Positions 10,704 to 23,200 of a DNA stretch of 64,000 nucleotides are shown here, one piece after another. This stretch comes from Yamagishiella unicocca (taxonomy: Eukaryota; Chlorophyta; Chlorophyceae; Chlamydomonadales; Volvocaceae), in NCBI GenBank assembly GCA_003116995.1, contig BDSL01000079.1:372001-436000 (forward strand), given 5' to 3'. Positions within the stretch are counted from its first letter, which is position 1. Every line of letters starts with the position of its first letter. Under the pieces are notes generated by a model that saw only the letters and a list, made by a program, of their open reading frames with translations, had not been told where the DNA came from and searched no databases. A program made the translations under genes and the position numbers.

Positions 10704-12820
10704 GGTGCGACTGTGCGAGGCTTCAGAGAAAGGTGTCGCCCAGTGCGCGATGGACTTGCGCAGCGCGGCAGCGTGATCAGAGCCCTGTAATACTTAAATA
10801 CTAACCCAGGAAACCTATCCGTGGCTTTGGCAATGTCGGCTTCAGAAAAGCCTGTCGATGCTGGCACGGGACCCTCGGTAACACAGCGAGTCACAATTTC
10901 GGTCCACGGCGCAATCTGCAGGAGCCCACAAACACCAAAGTCAGGAGTCTACCGCATGGGCCATGACCAGTCAGAGTTGAGCTTGCTGTACGGCTGTCGG
11001 TTTGTTCGTCCCTCTTGATCACGTCAGGAATGTCGCCCCTCCCATCCTTCTACAACCGTCATCAAACAAATTGCTAAGCTTGCCACAAGAGGGCGCTTAT
11101 AGCCTCTTCCCAGCCTCACTTTGGCACAAGCTAGGATCGCCACGCCTACTTCCAACCAAATTCAGCCCCCCCAGCGGATGACTTGTTATAGGGTGACCTC
11201 CCGGTTGCCCTGATAGTTGCCAGCTTCGGCTACTGAGGCTGCTCAAGTGCTCATGCGACGTTTGGGAAGGCGTAGTCCTGTTTTACCACACAGCAGGGGA
11301 CACTGCGTCATGCAGCGGCTGCCCTACCCGCCTGCCCGGAACCCCGCCACCTGCCCATGCGCCAAAATCACTGGGCAGCCTCCGAGGCGTCTGCCTGGTG
11401 GCGGCACTAAATTGACAGGGGCTCCATGTTCCCTGCTCCCAACTCCCAGCAAGCGGGGACCTGCGGGGCTGGCTTCTCTGGGCTTGAAACCAGCCATTCT
11501 TGGTAAGCCGGATGAGAGCCGGAGCCAGCCGACAAGGGGTTGCCAGATAAGCGACAGATGTTGGTCAATAAAGTTGGTAAAGGGCCACTGTCTCGAGCTG
11601 GCCTGCCTGGCCTGCCGCCAAGGAGTGTTGGCCCCGTTACTAGGGGCTGCCACTGGGGTGCTTAGGACGCGGACCCAATCCTGCCATGTTAATCTACGGC
11701 AAGCTGTCTGATAGGCTTAATCTGTAAATATTAGCGCCCTGAAATCGACGAAGGAGTTGGGCCCCGCGGCGACAGGACACCGGAGAGCAGGCGCAGGCTA
11801 TCATATGGGCCGCATTAGCACTGCAGATATGCTCCTCTTCAAGTCATGCTTATCGATTGCCACTCAACTGGGAGCAGGGACCACGTGGTGCTGGTCGTTG
11901 GATGCGCCGCTACCAACAATTTTACAGCCAGCGGTCTATCCTGTAGCATTTAAAGCTTCCAATACAATTTATGTTGCCCATGTCCGGTTGCAATGTGCGT
12001 GCCGTCAGCAGCTGACTGACATGTTGCGCTAAGAACTAGGAAACGAGATCGGGCTTATGCCAATCCAATCAATTGCAATCTCATTGCTTATGCTATGGTC
12101 TGGCGTCGCAAATGCCCCATAGCATGACGGCGATGGAAGAGGGTTTCCGGCACTGTCGGTTGCCTCGCCGCACAATCCAGCAATCCGTGAAGTTACAACA
12201 AACAATGCTTCACATGGCATAACCAAACTACAGACATATAATAAGACTTGTAACAAGCTGCAACAAGAAACTCAGTACGAGAACGAAGGATTGCGCACGG
12301 GCCGTTCGGGACGCCGTTACGTTGGCTTCGACTGGCACTCGCACCTACGATCCAAAGGGTTCGTCAAAGAGAAGCGCGATTTGAATAGTTCGTGTGTTCT
12401 GCGTCCATCATTCTCCTGCGCCCGGTCATCGTGCGTTCCGAGCGGCCTCGGAGAAGTTCCAGGCCATCCAACGCGACGAGTAAGCACCCATTGTATCTCG
12501 GGGTTGTATGTCTTTGTGAGCATGTTGCAATTGATGCCTTGCATGGCTCACTGCTGGAACTTGCAGTTACTGTCGACCGGCCCCAGAAAAGGCGCCAACG
12601 CCAGACTGTCACCTGCGAACCGCTCAAACAATAGCGTCAATTTATCATCCCAAAACACGCAGGATTGACTGCTTGACGATACTGGGATTGCGGAGCCGTC
12701 CCTTCCTCACCGCACAACACCCATCGCACCACGAGGGCCAGTCCACCAGCATAACAGCGAGCCACCCGTTTAGGACATCTCAAATAAGCCCACCGAAACT
12801 CCAAGCCACCATCAATTTCG
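10704..12820. other. Intergenic between divergent genes, no convincing gene
   Basis: The genes on both sides point away from this stretch, so it should hold two promoters. A 164-codon open frame at 11217-11711 on the plus strand is matched by an open minus frame across the same bases and has no recognisable domain, so it is not called. Composition is lower in GC from about 11.7 to 12.7 kb. No element ends or RNA genes were recognised. Confidence 0.4.
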
Positions 12821-15800
12821 ATGAACCCTGGGTCGGTGCGACAGATGGCCAGCATGACGCGGGGGCCGGTCATCCCACGCGACCGCGTCTGCGGCCTCGC
12901 CGGCCCGGCTCGCTCGCGAGCGCTGCCTGCGCCCGTGCCTCTGGTGCCATCGTGCTACGGCGGCAGTAGTGGCAGTAGCGGCAGTGGCTCCACTTGGCGC
13001 GGCTGCCCCGGAGTGGGCTCGCCCCTGTCCCACGTGGGCTCACGCAGCAACCAGCGAGCCAGGCGCACCACCCTCGCGGCGGCGGCGGCTGCAGCTGGCG
13101 TGCCTGCGGACGACAGCGGCCGCGGGGATGACCCCCTCCCCGCCTCCGCCGTCGCCGTCACGCCGTGGAGCCGGTTTATGTCCGTGTTTACGGTCTTCTC
13201 CGACGAGCGCTGCAACAGCAAGCTGCTGGCGCTGGCCGTAGGTGAGGAGGGGTGTAACGCAATATGGGCTCCGGGCATGTGAAGGGAGACGGGAGGAGGC
13301 CGAGGAAGGGCGGTCTCCTCCCGGTGGGGGCCCAGCAGCGGGAAGCCCCGACAGCCTGCCTCCACCCCGCCATGACCCCCGACCCCCCGACCCCCGGCAC
13401 CCTCCGCACTGCCCCCCCCAGGCCAGATGCTGTGCTCCATCGCCACCCTCATCCACGACTCCTACCTGCCCATCTACGTGCACGACGAGCTGGGGCTGTC
13501 AACAACCAAGGTACGGGGGGGGCCCGAAGCCTACGGGAACGGAGCCCCGAGGGGAGGGCGTTAGACGGGGCGGCGCTTACTGTTGCTGCAGCCTGAGCAC
13601 GCCTATTTTGGATCACCCGCGCTACTGCCGCACTGCGGTTCCACAACGCCTTTCACGGGCTGCCCACGACGGGCACCCCCAGGGGGGCTGTTCCGCGGAT
13701 CCAGTGCACTGCTGGCGCCCATGCCGGGCCTCATCGCTGTAACAGTTGCTGTTGCTGGTGTCACCGCTGTCGCTGCCGCTGCTGTCTGCTGGTGTCCGCT
13801 GCAGATTGGTGCGGTGCAGGGCATTGCGCAGTTCCTGTGCCAGCTCAGCAAGGGCGTGAGCGGAGTCGCGGGGGACGTGCTGGGCTCGCAGGTGAGTGAG
13901 GGGCCGGGGGGGATTCCGAGGAAGACCCGTGGATGCGAGAAAAAAACCGTTTAGAAAAGACGTGTGCCCCCCACCGCCACCACGCCGTGCGTCCGCTGTG
14001 TCCACTCCCGCATCCCCAGCAACATGTGCCCTCCCAGCCGGGACCCACCACCCCCGGGTTGCACGAGGCGGAGGGGAAGGATGTGCAGCTGGGGACATGC
14101 GGCTGGCGACAGGCCCTTCTCCCATAGCAATAACACCCCTCCCCCCCTCGGCCCTCGGGGCCCCAGACCCGCGTGCTGGTGTTCGGCACCCTGCTTACCT
14201 TCGCCTGCAAGCCCATGTTCGCGATGCTCAGTACGGTGTACGGCGTGTTTGGTGTCACGGCATGCCTGTACTGGTGAGTGGGTGGGTGGGTGGCTGCGGG
14301 GGGGGATGCGGTTCACTTGGTCCCCTCGGCGGGAGTGGGGGCAAGGCGGGAGGTGGGGACCTGGGGAAGAGACCGGAAGAGAGGTAGATCCAGGATACAT
14401 AGCCCGGCCAACACGACCGTGCTGGGCTTAGAAATGCCGTACGACGCGATACGGGGCTACCTGAAAGGAGCTATTTGATGCGGGAGGGGTGTGGGGTGCC
14501 AGTGACCTCGCCGCTGCAGGTTGGTGCGCGCAAGGCGCGGGAAGGATTGCGGCCCGCGGTCAAACCCTTTGACCCATTTTGAACACCTGGATCCAGGTTC
14601 TTCTTCGCCAAGCTGTTGGACCGGCTGTCCAAGGGCATCCGCGAGGCCCCCACCAAGGCCGTCATGAACGAGCTGGCCAAGGAAAGCGGGGACGCGCCGG
14701 ACGCAGCCTATGGTGGGTGCCGCCCCAACCCCAAGGAGCGGGGTGGGAGTTTTCTGTAACACTCCCCAAAGGAGTGTACGACAGGCGTGGGGCTGCCCAT
14801 CTTCGTAACCGAGCGATGAAGAGGAGGGAAGGGAAGGGAATGTTTATCCCCTGCGCAGCGCAAGCCGGCACCGCCTGCCCTCCTCGCCGCATATGCCACG
14901 CTCTTCATCCCATTGCGCCCTATCGCGCTAGCGACTTCCTCCTCCTCAGACCAGGCCCTCCCCCCTGACGCCCCCTTCGTCCCCGCTGGCTGCAGGTCTG
15001 CGCCAGTCCCTGGCCACTGCGGGCATGTTGATCGGCTCCACCATCGCCTCCCTCACCTTCGCCGCCACGGGCAGCAACTACGTGCTCACCTTCACTGTGG
15101 CATCCATACCGCCCGCACTGGCGATGCTGTGGCTGGTCGCGGTGAGGGGGCGGGCCGCCGGTCGGGAGGGGTTACATAAAAGAACCGGTACCTCGAGGGA
15201 GGGGGGGTGAGGAAGGGGTGAGGAAGGGGGATGAAAGGAAGGAGGGAGGTGAGGATGAGAGCGCAGAGCGCAGTTGGTTCCGAGCCTCGAGCGGCCGTCC
15301 TTCACGGCTCACGCCTCCTCCTCCACCCCCCTGCGCCTTCACCCGGGTTGCCCCTCCCCGCAACCCCCTCCCCTCCTTCAGAATTTCCGTGAAGAGCTGT
15401 TCGGGGCCCCAGCCGGTACCGCCCCCCCGCCGCCTCCCCCCAGCATGACCCTCGGCTCAGCCAGCATGGCCTCCACCGACCTGCCGCCCGACACCCCCCT
15501 GCCCGCGGGGGCGGCTCCGGCTGCTGCAGCCGCCGCGGAGCCCCAGCTGGGGCCGCTGCAGAAGGCCGTGGCCATCATGAAGGCCTTCAAGCCGGCGTAC
15601 TGGCAGGTGGGAACAACCAACCGACACACCAACCAACAAACCGACACACCAACCAACCAACATACATGTATACCCTCCCCCTCGCGCGCCTCCGACGCCG
15701 ACCTCCGTCTTTTAGGCTCCTCACCCAAGTCCTCCAGCATACATCTGAAAACCTATGTCCCAAATGATATTTTTCTTCGTACACGGGTTTTCCTCGCAAC

Positions 15801-18751
15801 TCCTCGCGTGCTGGCTATCGGCGCCGCCGACCCACACCTCGCCCCCACTCCGCCTCCCGCCCCAGGCGCTGCTGGTGGTGTCGGTGCTGTACTTTGCCCG
15901 CTTCGACGCGTCCTTCCTCGGTCTGCGGGCCAAGTCGGTGAGCGGCTGCCGCAGCGTGCCTGCGTTAGGGGGCGCGGAAGGCGGGAGGGCGTGTAGGGGG
16001 GGCGGCGGGTAGAGGGTGGCGGGTAGAGGGTGGCGGGTAGAGGGGGCCATATAGGGGTGCTCACGGGTCGTTAGTGCGGGCAGGTGAGCAAAGTGGGGAG
16101 AGGTGGATTGTCGGATGCGGTTGGGTGGGTCCGGCGGCCCCGTGCCCGGACGGACGGGGCTCGTCCCTTGTCGCCCTCCACCTCTGACGCCAGCGCCGCC
16201 GTATTGTTCCTCATTGACCCATCCCCCCACCCCGCCCGCGCTCCCTGCTCTCTGCCCTCCCTACCCTCCCTGCCCTCCGTGCCCTTCCTGCCCTTCCTGC
16301 CCTCCCTGCCCTCTTTCAAAACGTCTGTTGTAAACGGTTTTTTCTGGCATCCACGGGTCTTCCTTGAAACCCTACCCGCCCTCCCTGCCCGGTCCCAGGT
16401 GATGCCCAAGACTCTGCTCCCCATGATGACCCTGGTCAACAGCCTCATCCAGGTGGGTGGGCGGCGAACAACCGTACTGATCGACACGCAACCACCACCG
16501 CACACAGCCGCCAACGAACTTATAACCGCCATCGCGGGGGGGCACTGCACGGCGCATGCATGCCAGATGTTCTCTCCCAAACCACACCTCTGTGTGTGTA
16601 TGTGTGTGTGGGGGGGGGTGCACGCCACATCACGCGACCCCGAGGCCATCTCTGATCCCAACTGCCCCACCCGGACCCACCCTCGCCCCCCAGATGCTGC
16701 TGACCGCGCCCCTCTCCCGGATCTCCGGCGCCTCCGTGCTCAACCGTAACCGGCTGCTGCTGGTTGGTTTCGGAGCCATGGTGGTGGCGGACGCATGTCT
16801 GTTGCTGCCCATTACGGCTAACCCAGCGGGTGAGCCCGAGGTGTTTTTTAAGAGAATACCGGCGGGTGAAGATAGCGCAGAGCGATGGCAGAGGTGTCCG
16901 GGGGCGGGTCAAGCGGGTGTAGCCGAGGGTAGGCGTGAGGGCGGGGGCGGGGGACTCCGGAGGCGGTTACATTAGGAGGAGGTGGATGTGCGGGCGAGAG
17001 CCCTGAAGCCTGACCTGTGCTGCCGGTCCTCGCGGGCGAGCCACAGCGGCGCCCCTCCCGCCTTCCCCTTCGCCTCCTTCCCCCGTCACCTTCCTCGTTA
17101 CCCCTCCCCGCCCTCCTCCCCTCCCCGGCCCCCCTAGGCATGTTCATCGGCTCCGCGTTCATCGGCATTCACATGGCCATGACTCACGCCATCACCATCT
17201 CCATGGTCTCGTCGTACATGCCCATCGGCGTGCTGCCGGGGGTGGGCAAGCTGAGCGGCACGGCCGTATCCATCACGGACCTCATGCTGGGTGGGTAGAG
17301 GGGGGCACGAGCACAGGGCCGTGTCCATTACGGACCTCATGCTGGGTGGGTAGAGGGGGGCACGAGCACAGGGCCGTGTCCATCACGGACCTCATGCTGG
17401 GTGGGTAGGGGGGGGCACGAGCACAGGGCCGTGTCCATCATGGACCTCATGCTGGGTGGGTAGAGGGGGGCACGAGCACAGGGCCGTGTCCATCACGGAC
17501 CTCATGCTGGGTGGGTAGGGGGGGCACGAGCACAGGGCCGTGTCCATCACGGACCTCATGCTGGGTGGGTAGAGGGGGGCACGAGCACAGGGCCGTGTCC
17601 ATCACGGACCTCATGCTGGGTGGGTAGGGGGGGGCACGAGCACAGGGCCGTGTCCATCATGGACCTCATGCTGGGTGGGTAGAGGGGGGCACGAGCACAG
17701 GGCCGTGTCCATCACGGACCTCATGCTGGGTGGGTAGGGGGGGCACGAGCACAGGGCCGTGTCCATCACGGACCTCATGCTGGGTGGGTAGGGGGGGGCA
17801 CGAGCACACGGCGGGGGGGTCGAGGAAGACCCGTGGATGCCCCACACGGCGGGGGGGGGTCTGTCCTCCCTCCGGCGTGGCTCACGGAGTCGCTCCACCT
17901 CCCCCTCCCGTCTCGTGTCAGTGCACACATCCGCGCATGCCCCCGTCCCGCCACCACCTAAATGAAACCCTCCCTCCGGCCCCCCCTCCCCATTGAGCCC
18001 CCAGGCTTCGTCCTGGCTGCCAGCAACGCAGTGGCGGGCATCCTGACTGACATGTCGCGAGAGGCGGGCATGGGCAATGTGGGCTGCTTCGCGGGTACGA
18101 GGCCTGGAGTCCAGGGAGGGTTTCGAGGAAGACCCATGGATGCGAGGAAAAACCGTCGTCCGGGGAGGGTGGGCGGGGGCTGCTTGCGTGCCGCGCGGGA
18201 CCTGGGAGGGGGCGCCGCTTTCTTCGGGCGCAAGAACCCTCCAGGGGGGTTGTCGCCTCTATGCGGCGAGGGCGGCACCCTGCAGGGCGGCGGGGGGTGG
18301 CTGGCGGCAGTGGCCACCGTGGCCACCTGTAGGGAGGTGGGAGTTCACCGTACTTCATGAGCGCCCCGCCTGTCGAGAGTCGGTAGGTGCTGCACCACCA
18401 CATCACGGTGGCCTGGCCCCAGCCTTCACGATCTGCGGGAGGCCCTTCAGCGCCCCACTGCGTGCACCCGCACACCCACCCGCACAATACGACTGACAAC
18501 CCCGGCCTCGAGCCTGCCAGCTAGGATGCCGTTTCCTCCGCTTTCGGTGCACGGCTTTCCTTCCTACGATCCCAACCCTGCTTCGCCCCGCAGGCGGCGC
18601 CCTGGCTTGCGTGCTGTCCGGTATCCTGCTGGTGCTGTTCGAGCGGTTCGGGGACTTGGGTCGCAGCGATCTGGTGGTGGCTCGGGGGCGCAAGGGCAAG
18701 GGGGGAGGCGGAGGCACCGCTGACGTGGCCGTTAAGGCTAAGCCGCAGTGA
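12821..18751 (+). CDS. Major facilitator superfamily transporter, probably organelle-targeted
   Basis: Thirteen exons: 12821-13241, 13422-13510, 13805-13891, 14167-14273, 14597-14712, 14996-15141, 15382-15606, 15866-15937, 16399-16452, 16694-16829, 17138-17290, 18005-18094, 18594-18751. They sum to 1854 nt (617 aa), all phases consistent. A second in-frame ATG at 12845 could also start it. The first ~115 residues are Arg/Ser/Pro/Ala-rich, like a transit peptide. The rest alternates hydrophobic segments and loops. The clearest MFS signature is RLSKGIREAPTKAVMNELAK followed by YGLRQSLATAGMLIGS, resembling the loop 4-5 region of bacterial-type DHA1/MFS exporters. An Ala/Pro-rich loop joins the two halves (exon 7). 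Substrate is unknown. Intron 11 contains a minisatellite derived from exon 11. Family call is good; location is a guess. Confidence 0.8.
13911..13958 (+). repeat. Dispersed intronic repeat, family A
   Basis: One of the best copies: GAGGAAGACCCGTGGATGCG, then an A-run and CCGTTTAGAAAAG. It begins about 20 bases past the splice donor of exon 3 of the transporter gene, in the sense orientation. Confidence 0.7.
15171..15199 (+). repeat. Dispersed intronic repeat, family B
   Basis: GTTACATAAAAGAACCGGTA followed by CCTCGAGG. It lies in transporter intron 6, about 30 bases after the donor. Confidence 0.6.
15611..15662. repeat. AACC/ACACC simple-sequence repeat in a transporter intron
   Basis: An imperfect run of ACCAACCAAC and CGACACACC units directly follows the splice donor at 15606. 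Confidence 0.7.
15725..15800 (-). repeat. Dispersed repeat family A, extended copy
   Basis: The core TACACGGGTTTTCCTCG at 15780-15797 is preceded by a T-run and by TCCAGCATACATCTGAAAAC. The same left-hand extension is recognisable at 47455-47510 and, inverted, at 58041-58110. The full element may therefore be about 75 bp. It sits in transporter intron 7. Confidence 0.55.
16330..16371 (-). repeat. Dispersed intronic repeat, family A, inverted copy
   Basis: TAAACGGTTTTTTCTGGCAT then CCACGGGTCTTCCTTGAAAC. It lies just upstream of the acceptor of the transporter exon at 16399. It shows that the family occurs in both orientations within one gene. Confidence 0.7.
17262..17811 (+). repeat. 55-bp minisatellite made of an exon end plus its splice donor, 10 copies
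   Basis: Ten head-to-tail units of 54-55 bp. The first unit is the last 29 bases of transporter exon 11 (ending CTCATGCTGG at 17290) plus the donor and the first intronic bases. The following nine units repeat that junction inside the intron, with CTCATGCTGG starting at 17336, 17391, 17446, 17501, 17555, 17610, 17665, 17720 and 17774. Sequence variants (CATCATGG, and TAGAGG versus TAGGGG) recur every four units, so units 3-6 and 7-9 look like a 219-bp higher-order duplication. Each copy keeps the GG/GTGGGT donor sequence. Confidence 0.9.
17820..17840 (+). repeat. Dispersed repeat family A, partial copy
   Basis: TCGAGGAAGACCCGTGGATG lies just beyond the end of the minisatellite in transporter intron 11. 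The A-run half is missing. Confidence 0.55.
18119..18157 (+). repeat. Dispersed intronic repeat, family A
   Basis: TCGAGGAAGACCCATGGATG, then CGAGGAAAAACCGTCGTCC. It begins about 25 bases after the donor of transporter exon 12. Confidence 0.65.
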
Positions 18752-20252
18752 AGCGGCGAGGCGTGAGGGCGGGAAGGGTTGGGGGCCGAACCGCCGGAGG
18801 GGCTTTCGCGCCCTGTGCCCTCGCCACCTCACCAGGCATTATACCATGTTCGTGAGCGGCGGCGGATAAGTTCATTGTTCTATTAACTCCCATCGCGTGG
18901 CAGATTTAGGGTGGTCCATGAATCTGTGCGGCGGCACAAGAGGCGGGCTGCCTGTTCCGCAGGTTGCATCAGCATCAGCAGCAGAACCAGCCTACAATAC
19001 CGGTAGCCATAGACGGAGTGCACATTGGGAGGTTTGCCAGGAGTCTGGTGCTGGGGTCGATGCGGGGTGGGGTGGGGGTAGCGTACGGAAAGGGTTGATG
19101 AGAGTTTTAGACGCTCGGACATGACTCAGTTGTGGAATGAGCTGTTTGTAAGTTGAGGCTCGGACGGGTTGGAGGGGAGTGACGAGGGGTTGAGGCCCTC
19201 ACCCAGGAGGGCGCATGCAGGCAGGCAGGACGCACTGGGACCCTCTGGGACCAGAACTCCGTCCTCGGTTTTATTGTATTGTATGATTTAGCGGCTGGAG
19301 CAGCCGCGACAATTGCTGGACGTATAAATGGAGAACGCAGACAAGGATTCGGTCGTGCCGTGGGTGCCGGTGCGCCTTCCTGTATGCGGTTGGCTGATGC
19401 CGTGTAGCCGCCCAGGTTTCTCGGCACCGCGCTCATCCACTGTCTCCCCACACCACGACGCCTGGTCAGATGTGACGTGTACAAGCCCCAGCGACACTCT
19501 CCGCCAACATTGAGGGGGGCGTGGCGGTGAATGGTGCATGTGCGGACTAGCAGGCGCATACAAGTCGAGGCCCCTGTTGGTTCATTAACCATTCCAAATC
19601 CAACCAGCTGACACGAGCTGAGGCCTGGCAGGAAGCGAAATGCGTAGGAGCTGGCCCTGAATGGAGTGCAGTCGTGGATGCAGGCAAGGGCATTTCCAAA
19701 GCGACCCGTATTGGTACGAGAATGGTACGGACCGCGTTGGCGCAGCCCACTGCTTTACGTGGATTCGTTCCAAGGCGACGTGGTGACGTCCATGCAGGTG
19801 GAGGAGCGACGTGCATGTCAATACGGCTGGTCCTCGCTGGCTACAGGCATAAATGAGCAACCATGCATCGCTGTATGACAATCAGCTTGCACGTAAAGTT
19901 GTTTAGGGTGGGGGGGACAAGTTGTGCCGTACCATTTCCAGCTTTCCTCTTCCAAATGTCCAGATGCGTTGCCAAATTTCAACGCTTGAAGCTTGTGACA
20001 GTCGTATCGTGTATGCTGGAGTCCACTCCATGCTGCTTTAGTAGCTGTGGGTTATTACGAGGTTCACGCCGTCGTCGCTGCTCCCTTTGATCGTCGAGCT
20101 TATAGGCCAAAAGGCGGCCTATGTTGGCACGCTAGGATAGCCGCACGGCACCTCGTAGCACAGCTGGCTGTGAGGCGGCATCTACCGGGGGCGCGGCAGC
20201 CTTAGCGCGCCACTACCTAGCCTACTGAGGAGGGAGCCCCCAGCACAGCGCC
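18752..20252. other. Intergenic: transporter 3' flank and kinase promoter region
   Basis: The first ~400 bases are probably the transporter 3' UTR, ended by TGTAA at 19147. The rest is upstream sequence of the kinase gene. Open frames here are short and show no domain. No tandem repeat or mobile element was recognised. Confidence 0.4.
19147..19151 (+). terminator. Candidate TGTAA polyadenylation signal
   Basis: TGTAA lies about 395 nt after the transporter stop at 18751. It is a reasonable algal 3' UTR end; no other TGTAA was seen closer to the stop. Confidence 0.4.
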
Positions 20253-23200
20253 ATGGCGCGCAGCACGTATGATGATTTCATCATGAAGGAGAAGATTGGC
20301 AGCGGCAGCTATGGGGTTGTGTTCAAGGTGGTGCGCAAGGTCGACAAGCATGTCTATGCCATGAAGGAAATCGACCTAGCGGGCATGTCCCGTAAGGTGC
20401 GGTCGACCAACAGCTTCTACGCCCTTTCCTGTGGGGTGTAAATGTACTTGCTTTGGTTTTGGTACTGGGATGGTCGGGCACTGGTTACGCGTGGCACATT
20501 CCCAATTCTTACGTGTTCAGGAGCAAGAGGAATGCATCCGGGAGACGCGTGTGTTGTCATCTTTGGATTCGGACTACATCATCAGATACTACGACTCGTT
20601 CCTGGAGAAGGTACGTTGCAGCTGGGGGATGCGCGTATCGGTGCACGCCGCGAAGCAAACAGAGAATGGCTTGCGCAGGGCAAGCTCTACATCATCACAG
20701 AGTACGCCGCCAATGGCAATTTGCACGACTACATCAAGAAGCAGAAGTCACGGTTGACGGAGGAGCTCATATGGAAGCTTTACATTCAGGTTCGACGACT
20801 AGGACTGCGGCTGCCTAATTGTTCGCGATTCCTTAAGCGGCTGCCCTATCCACGTGTAGATCCTGCTTGGTCTCAACCATATGCATTCCAAGAAAATCCT
20901 TCACCGTGACATTAAGACGCTCAACGTCTTCCTCGACGAGGACGTGAACGTTAAGCTCGGTGACATGGGCGTGGCGAAGGTTAGTGGGGCGAGACTCATC
21001 CTTCCCCTTGTGTACACCGTTTACAATGCGAAGTTATGCTCACGTTGGCATCGCTCCCACACGCTGGCAGATCCTAAGCACGAACACGAACTTCGCAAAG
21101 ACGATAGTGGGCACGCCCTATTACCTGTCGCCGGAGCTGTGCGAGGACAAGCCCTACAACGAGAAGTCAGACGTATGGGCGCTTGGCGTGGTCTTGTATG
21201 AGTGCTGCACGCAGCGGCACCCCTTCGACGCCGACAACCAGGTTCGCAAAGCTGCAAATCACGGCTGCTGTTTTTATTTTAACCAGCTAACAACCAATCG
21301 TTTCAATGTTATAGGGTGCGCTGATCCTGAAAATCTTGCGGGGCAAGTTTCCGCCGGTGACTGGCTACTCGCCGGACATTTCCGACCTCATCAAACGCTG
21401 CTTGACGCAGGTAACGACCCAAGGCGTATGTCAGGCACTGCAATCGCTTAGTGTATACTAACTTGCATGCCGTTGCTGCCACAGAATGCGAACCGGCGGC
21501 CAAACACGTTTAAGCTGCTTACGCTGCCCAGCATTCGGCAAAAAGCTGAAGAGCTGGGCATCTCGCTGCCAGACCAGGCCTCGCTTGCGCTCATGGCGGA
21601 CCGGAACATGGCAGGCGGCGCCGGCAAGGTACAAGGGGCGTCATTTTTGGGTTGAGGTGGAGTTGGGTGTGATGGGGAACTGCCTCAGTGAAATTGGACT
21701 ATCATACTAACCTGCATCACCACCCTGCCCTGCCCCTTTACCGTAACCCTTTCTTGCGCAGTCTCGACCGAAAACCCCTCTAGGTAAGCTTGGCGGGCGG
21801 CATGGTGGATTGCATCGTGGTTGCTAGCAGGACGGGGCTGTTCATCGCACGAGGTGGCTTGGGGTTACGGATGCCTGCGGGCTCGGACCTGCGGTGGCAA
21901 CGGAGCTTAAAGGTTTTGTGAGCATAGTAGGGCTTGCACGCCACGGACTTCACAGAATTTGCAAAGCTCGCCACGAACGTCACGCATTGGCATGTTGCTG
22001 AGCAAATACATACACCGCTGCAATGTCGTGCTTATGTCTATTACGTATGCAACAATGAAGCCTGGAGATCCATATGAAGGTTCATGCCTGCTGGTTGGGA
22101 TCAGGGGTTGGTAGTCGTCACGAAAGCATGCCGACAAGGGCAGGGTTCTGGTGTGAGCCTGCAGGAATGCCAGGAGGCTCGCGCAAGCCATGCACACGGC
22201 GTGCGGCCTTCAATCGTGCACGCCCCACATATTGCAGGTGCAATGAAAGGCAGCCGGATGTGTGGCTTTCCGTTTATTGGTGGCGAAGGCCGCCTGGATG
22301 TCCTCAGCACCATGCGCCAGTCGGTTGCTTGATAGCATTGCGTTCCGTCATACCAATATTTGCCGCAGACGGAGGTGCGCCAGACGCTGCTGGTCCCTCG
22401 GCAACGGGCGACATGTTCGGGTCTACCATCCGCGCGGATGCACCAGCCGCTCGGCCGGTGGACGTGTCGGTGACGAACGTGGAGCGCACACCCGGGGAGG
22501 GACAGCCGCTGGGGGCACCGCCTGTGCCTGTGCAGGCAGCGTGGAGCGTGGAGGAGGCGAAGCCCAAAGTCAACCGGCCGCCGGCGTGGGGCTTGGCGCA
22601 GCAAATGGGTGAGCATTCGGGCAGTGAGCGCGGCATCTAATGGGATTTTGTGAAAAGGGTCCCGTTCTGGCGGTATGGTTGATTCGTCGTGGATGGGGTC
22701 CGAGCTGTTTGGGGAATTGGAAACGACTACTTGGAGCTGCTTGCATTGGGCAACGTTGATAGGGAGGAAATGCGTCATGGGCCAGTTTCGTCTCCAACTC
22801 GGTGTGGTTGTAGAAAGCAAGCGCGGTCAAATCGGGGATATAGTCCAACCATGGGCCTGTCACTGGATTCCAGGGGCGTTCGTCGAACCGAGACGTGGAC
22901 GCTATAGGATTGACACCGTCCAAAACCTGCATTAGGGAGTCGCTGACGCAACGCATAAGATTCCAGACATGCGCCATGGGAATTGCCGCAGGTCCCGGTT
23001 CCTGGCGGCAGGGGATTGGTACTCGACGGGAATATCATAGGAATCAGCGTAATCCTTCGGGTGTTCTGGCTTAGATGTCTAACATTCATAATAGCGCACC
23101 GTTCTGCCCCGAAAGTTGACATGCGTGAATACCCAAGGCCCACGGTACCATAGCGTGCCTCCAGATGTGCCTAGTATCCGGTACTACTTCTGGACTGCAC

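Noticed and set aside
11217..11711. 164-codon plus-strand open frame in intergenic DNA
   Set aside because: No domain, no splice context, and the opposite strand is also open across most of it.
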